From assembly GCF_041397485.1 (NCBI RefSeq), contig NZ_JAWKWO010000003.1:1-64000 (forward strand): 64,000 nucleotides of DNA. The letters run 5' to 3'. The translations under genes and the position numbers were made by a program. Below are positions 62,260 through 64,000 of the stretch, in pieces. The notes under the pieces are model-generated. The model did no database searches, was not told the origin of the DNA, and was given only the letters and a program-made list of their open reading frames with translations. How positions within the stretch are numbered: the first letter of the stretch is position 1; every line of letters starts with the position of its first letter. This DNA comes from Zhengella sp020637775. Its GTDB lineage: Bacteria; Pseudomonadota; Alphaproteobacteria; Rhizobiales; Rhizobiaceae.

Positions 62260-62621
62260 GCATGTTTCATGGCGAGACCGCCTGGTGGTGGCCCTTCGTC
62301 TTCATCGCGGTGGCCGGATGGCTGCCGACCGACATCTGGCGATGGGCAGGTGTGGCGGTTGGCGGGCGTCTCGACGAAAACTCGCCATGGCTTGTTCTCG
62401 TGCGCTGCATTGCCACGGCACTGGTGGCCGCGGTGATCGGCAATCTTGTCGTTTATCCGCAGGGACCGCTCGCAGGCTTGCCGGTTGCCGTCAGGACAGG
62501 GGCGCTTGCCATCGGATTCTTGGCTTACCTGATTGCCGGCAAGCGCATGATCGCCGGGATCCTCGCGGCGGAGGCGGCCTTGCTGGCAGGCATGTTCCTC
62601 TTGCCTTTAACCCGGTTCTAA
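62256..62621 (+). CDS. azlD: AzlD-family exporter subunit
   Basis: A 121-residue membrane protein with four predicted helices, starting MSMFHGETAWWWPFVFIAVA. FIAVAGWLPTDIWRWAGV and the AGKRMIAGILAAE block fit AzlD. GAGG lies just before its ATG, which overlaps the azlC stop as ATGA; coupled translation fits a fixed stoichiometry. Confidence 0.88.
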   Translation: MSMFHGETAWWWPFVFIAVAGWLPTDIWRWAGVAVGGRLDENSPWLVLVRCIATALVAAVIGNLVVYPQGPLAGLPVAVRTGALAIGFLAYLIAGKRMIAGILAAEAALLAGMFLLPLTRF

Positions 62622-62654
62622 CCGGGACAGGATAGGCTGGCTTCAATTCTTGAC

Positions 62655-63632
62655 ATGGGGCCGGCCATGAAAGCAACGGACATACAGATCTTCGCCAAGG
62701 CCTTGGTGATCGCGATGCTTGCGCTCGTTGACACTTTCTGGATCATGGCCAGCGATTTCACCATCCGGGTGGAAAGCGCCATAACTGCCCTTGTGATGAT
62801 CGGACTGCTCCTCGGACTCGGCCAGTTCTACCGGCATTTCCGCGATCCGCAGGATCGGAAAATCGGGATCGTCTGCGAGGAAATCGCCGCCCTGGTCGCA
62901 TTTTCCCTTGCCGCCGCCATTTTCAGCTATCTGGTCCTGTCGACCGGGCGTCCGCCGATCGACAGCTATCTTCTTGCCATCGATGCGGCCCTGGGGTTCG
63001 ACTGGGAAGGATACGTGGACTACGTGATCCATCACCCGGTTTTCGGGCCGCTTTCCATGGTTGCCTACATGAGTTCCCTTGCCCAGGTCACGGTGCTGGT
63101 GATCTGGAGCAGTTTCACGGGGCGTACTGCGCTGACACAGCGCTTCATGGCTTCGATCATGCTCGGTGCGCTCTCATGTATCGTCATTTCCGGTTTGCTG
63201 CCGTCGGCAGGCGCTGTCGGCACGATACAGCCGCCGGATAGTTTCTTCGTCACAAGGCAACCATTCGTGAACGTCGACTACATGGAAACCTATTTCCAGC
63301 TGCGCGACGGGGGCGCCCGTGTGCTCGATTTCGCCACGTTGAAAGGCATGATCTCCTTTCCTTCCTACCATGGCACGCTGAGTGTCCTGATCATGCTTGC
63401 TTTCCTGTCGGCGCGCCGCTTCGTCGTGCCGGCCTTCATTCTCAACGCGCTGGTCCTGCTGGCGACACCGGTGGATGGCGGGCATCACATGAGCGATGTC
63501 CTCGCGGGCGTTTCGATCGCCGTTTTCTGCTGGTATCTGGCGGGCGTATTCTGTGCCTGGACCGAAAAGCTGGCGCAGGAAGCGGCCGCCGTCGCGTCCA
63601 CGGCCGGGACGCCGGCCTGCGCCGATGCCTGA
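62655..63632 (+). CDS. PAP2-family membrane protein, lipid phosphatase or transferase
   Basis: A 325-residue protein with about eight membrane helices. It has the PAP2-type active-site motifs FPSYHGTLSVLIML near residue 235 and DGGHHMSDVLAGVSIAVF near 270, with conserved His and Asp residues. This resembles inositol phosphorylceramide synthase-like PAP2 proteins. Substrate is not determinable. The ATG at 62667 is an alternative start. Confidence 0.8.
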   Translation: MGPAMKATDIQIFAKALVIAMLALVDTFWIMASDFTIRVESAITALVMIGLLLGLGQFYRHFRDPQDRKIGIVCEEIAALVAFSLAAAIFSYLVLSTGRPPIDSYLLAIDAALGFDWEGYVDYVIHHPVFGPLSMVAYMSSLAQVTVLVIWSSFTGRTALTQRFMASIMLGALSCIVISGLLPSAGAVGTIQPPDSFFVTRQPFVNVDYMETYFQLRDGGARVLDFATLKGMISFPSYHGTLSVLIMLAFLSARRFVVPAFILNALVLLATPVDGGHHMSDVLAGVSIAVFCWYLAGVFCAWTEKLAQEAAAVASTAGTPACADA

Positions 63633-63844
63633 AGAGCGCCTTTCCGGACGGCAGACAAGTGCTTGACCTTCCGGTTTCGTGCGGCGGAGCCGGACTGGTC
63701 GGATCTCTTTTTGCCGTCTTCCAGTGTCTGGTCGTATCTCCATGACTTAACGGCATTTAAAGCCCGATCTGCAAGAACGGGGCATCAACAGCGGCTTTCG
63801 GGCCGCGCAACAAGATTTGCCAGCAGCATTGCGGAGGGTGCCGC

Positions 63845-64000
63845 ATGTCCGATTCACAGATCAAGGTTTTACCAGGCCGGGGAAACCGGCTCGCGCGCAG
63901 CGGAGCCTTCGTTTCGGCCCTGGGGCGGCAGCTTTGGCACGATCGCCTGCTTTTCCTGATAGCAGGACTGGCGCTGCTGACCGCCCACGCGCTCAAACCT
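63845..64000 (+). CDS. Start of an unidentified membrane protein (3' end outside window)
   Basis: An open frame of 52 codons runs to the window edge, starting MSDSQIKVLPGRGNRLARSG. A membrane helix starts near residue 35 (LLFLIAGLALLTAHAL). GGAGG lies about eight bases upstream of the ATG. It is separated from the PAP2 gene by 212 bases without visible features. Too little is visible to name a family. Confidence 0.6.
   Translation, partial: MSDSQIKVLPGRGNRLARSGAFVSALGRQLWHDRLLFLIAGLALLTAHALKP

Overview
The window is a GC-rich chromosomal segment from an alphaproteobacterium, most likely of the order Hyphomicrobiales (Rhizobiales). The evidence is the intact S10-spc-alpha ribosomal order running rpsC to rplQ with secY and adk inside it, an ATP12-type F1 assembly chaperone gene, a glnB-glnA pair behind a sigma-54-type promoter, a MipZ-type ParA ATPase, a GAAC-N7-GAAC SOS operator in front of ssb, and a neighbourhood of ssb, marC, gyrA, coaD, two cyclophilins, queA and tgt that I recall from rhizobial genomes. 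The genes are chromosomal housekeeping genes. I see no tRNA, rRNA, CRISPR array, transposase or integrase.

Layout. Positions 1-10609 hold the distal S10/spc/alpha ribosomal operons (rpsC cut by the window edge), with several hairpins between genes and a strong terminator after rplQ. Positions 10810-19167 carry a DegP-type protease, rarA, small membrane and secreted proteins, a HemG-like flavodoxin, a lipoprotein (minus strand), a CrcB fluoride channel, and an overlapping unit of an RluA-family pseudouridine synthase, a DMT exporter, a HAD phosphatase and ATP12. A bidirectional terminator separates these from a minus-strand branched-chain amino acid/amide ABC operon (19278-24451), followed by glnA and glnB, also on the minus strand. 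Positions 26873-29348 hold the bifunctional NAD(P)HX repair gene, whose last 190 or so bases occur again downstream; a lower-GC insert with a zinc-ribbon membrane protein gene lies between the copies. An hsp20 gene follows, with an apparent RNA thermometer in its leader, and then a frameshifted uvrA.

The uvrA-ssb interval (32899-34793) is unusual. It holds two SOS-type operators, a structured and apparently terminated stretch that looks like a non-coding RNA gene, and a membrane-anchored LuxR-HTH/DUF4019 gene. From ssb onward (34794-44512) come marC, gyrA (TTG start, Ala at the quinolone-resistance position), coaD, ppi genes, queA and a tgt that lacks most of its usual zinc ligands. Positions 44615-52364 hold small membrane and secreted proteins, mgtE, a LiuR-type MerR regulator, a methyltransferase/acyltransferase pair, an aldo/keto reductase, mscS and ydcF. 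The remainder holds a 42-residue membrane peptide gene with its own terminator, sdaA, mipZ, a D,D-carboxypeptidase with a SPOR domain, a phasin with a clear promoter, clpS-clpA, azlCD, a PAP2-type membrane enzyme, and the start of one more gene cut by the right edge.

Functional themes are translation and secretion, protein quality control (DegP, Hsp20, ClpSA, cyclophilins), nitrogen acquisition (ABC uptake, GlnA, PII), DNA repair and topology (UvrA, SSB, GyrA, RarA), tRNA queuosine synthesis (QueA, Tgt) and envelope physiology. The most interesting items are the hsp20 leader, the duplicated nnr tail with its cargo gene, the uvrA-ssb intergenic transcript candidate, the uvrA frameshift and the zinc-site loss in Tgt.
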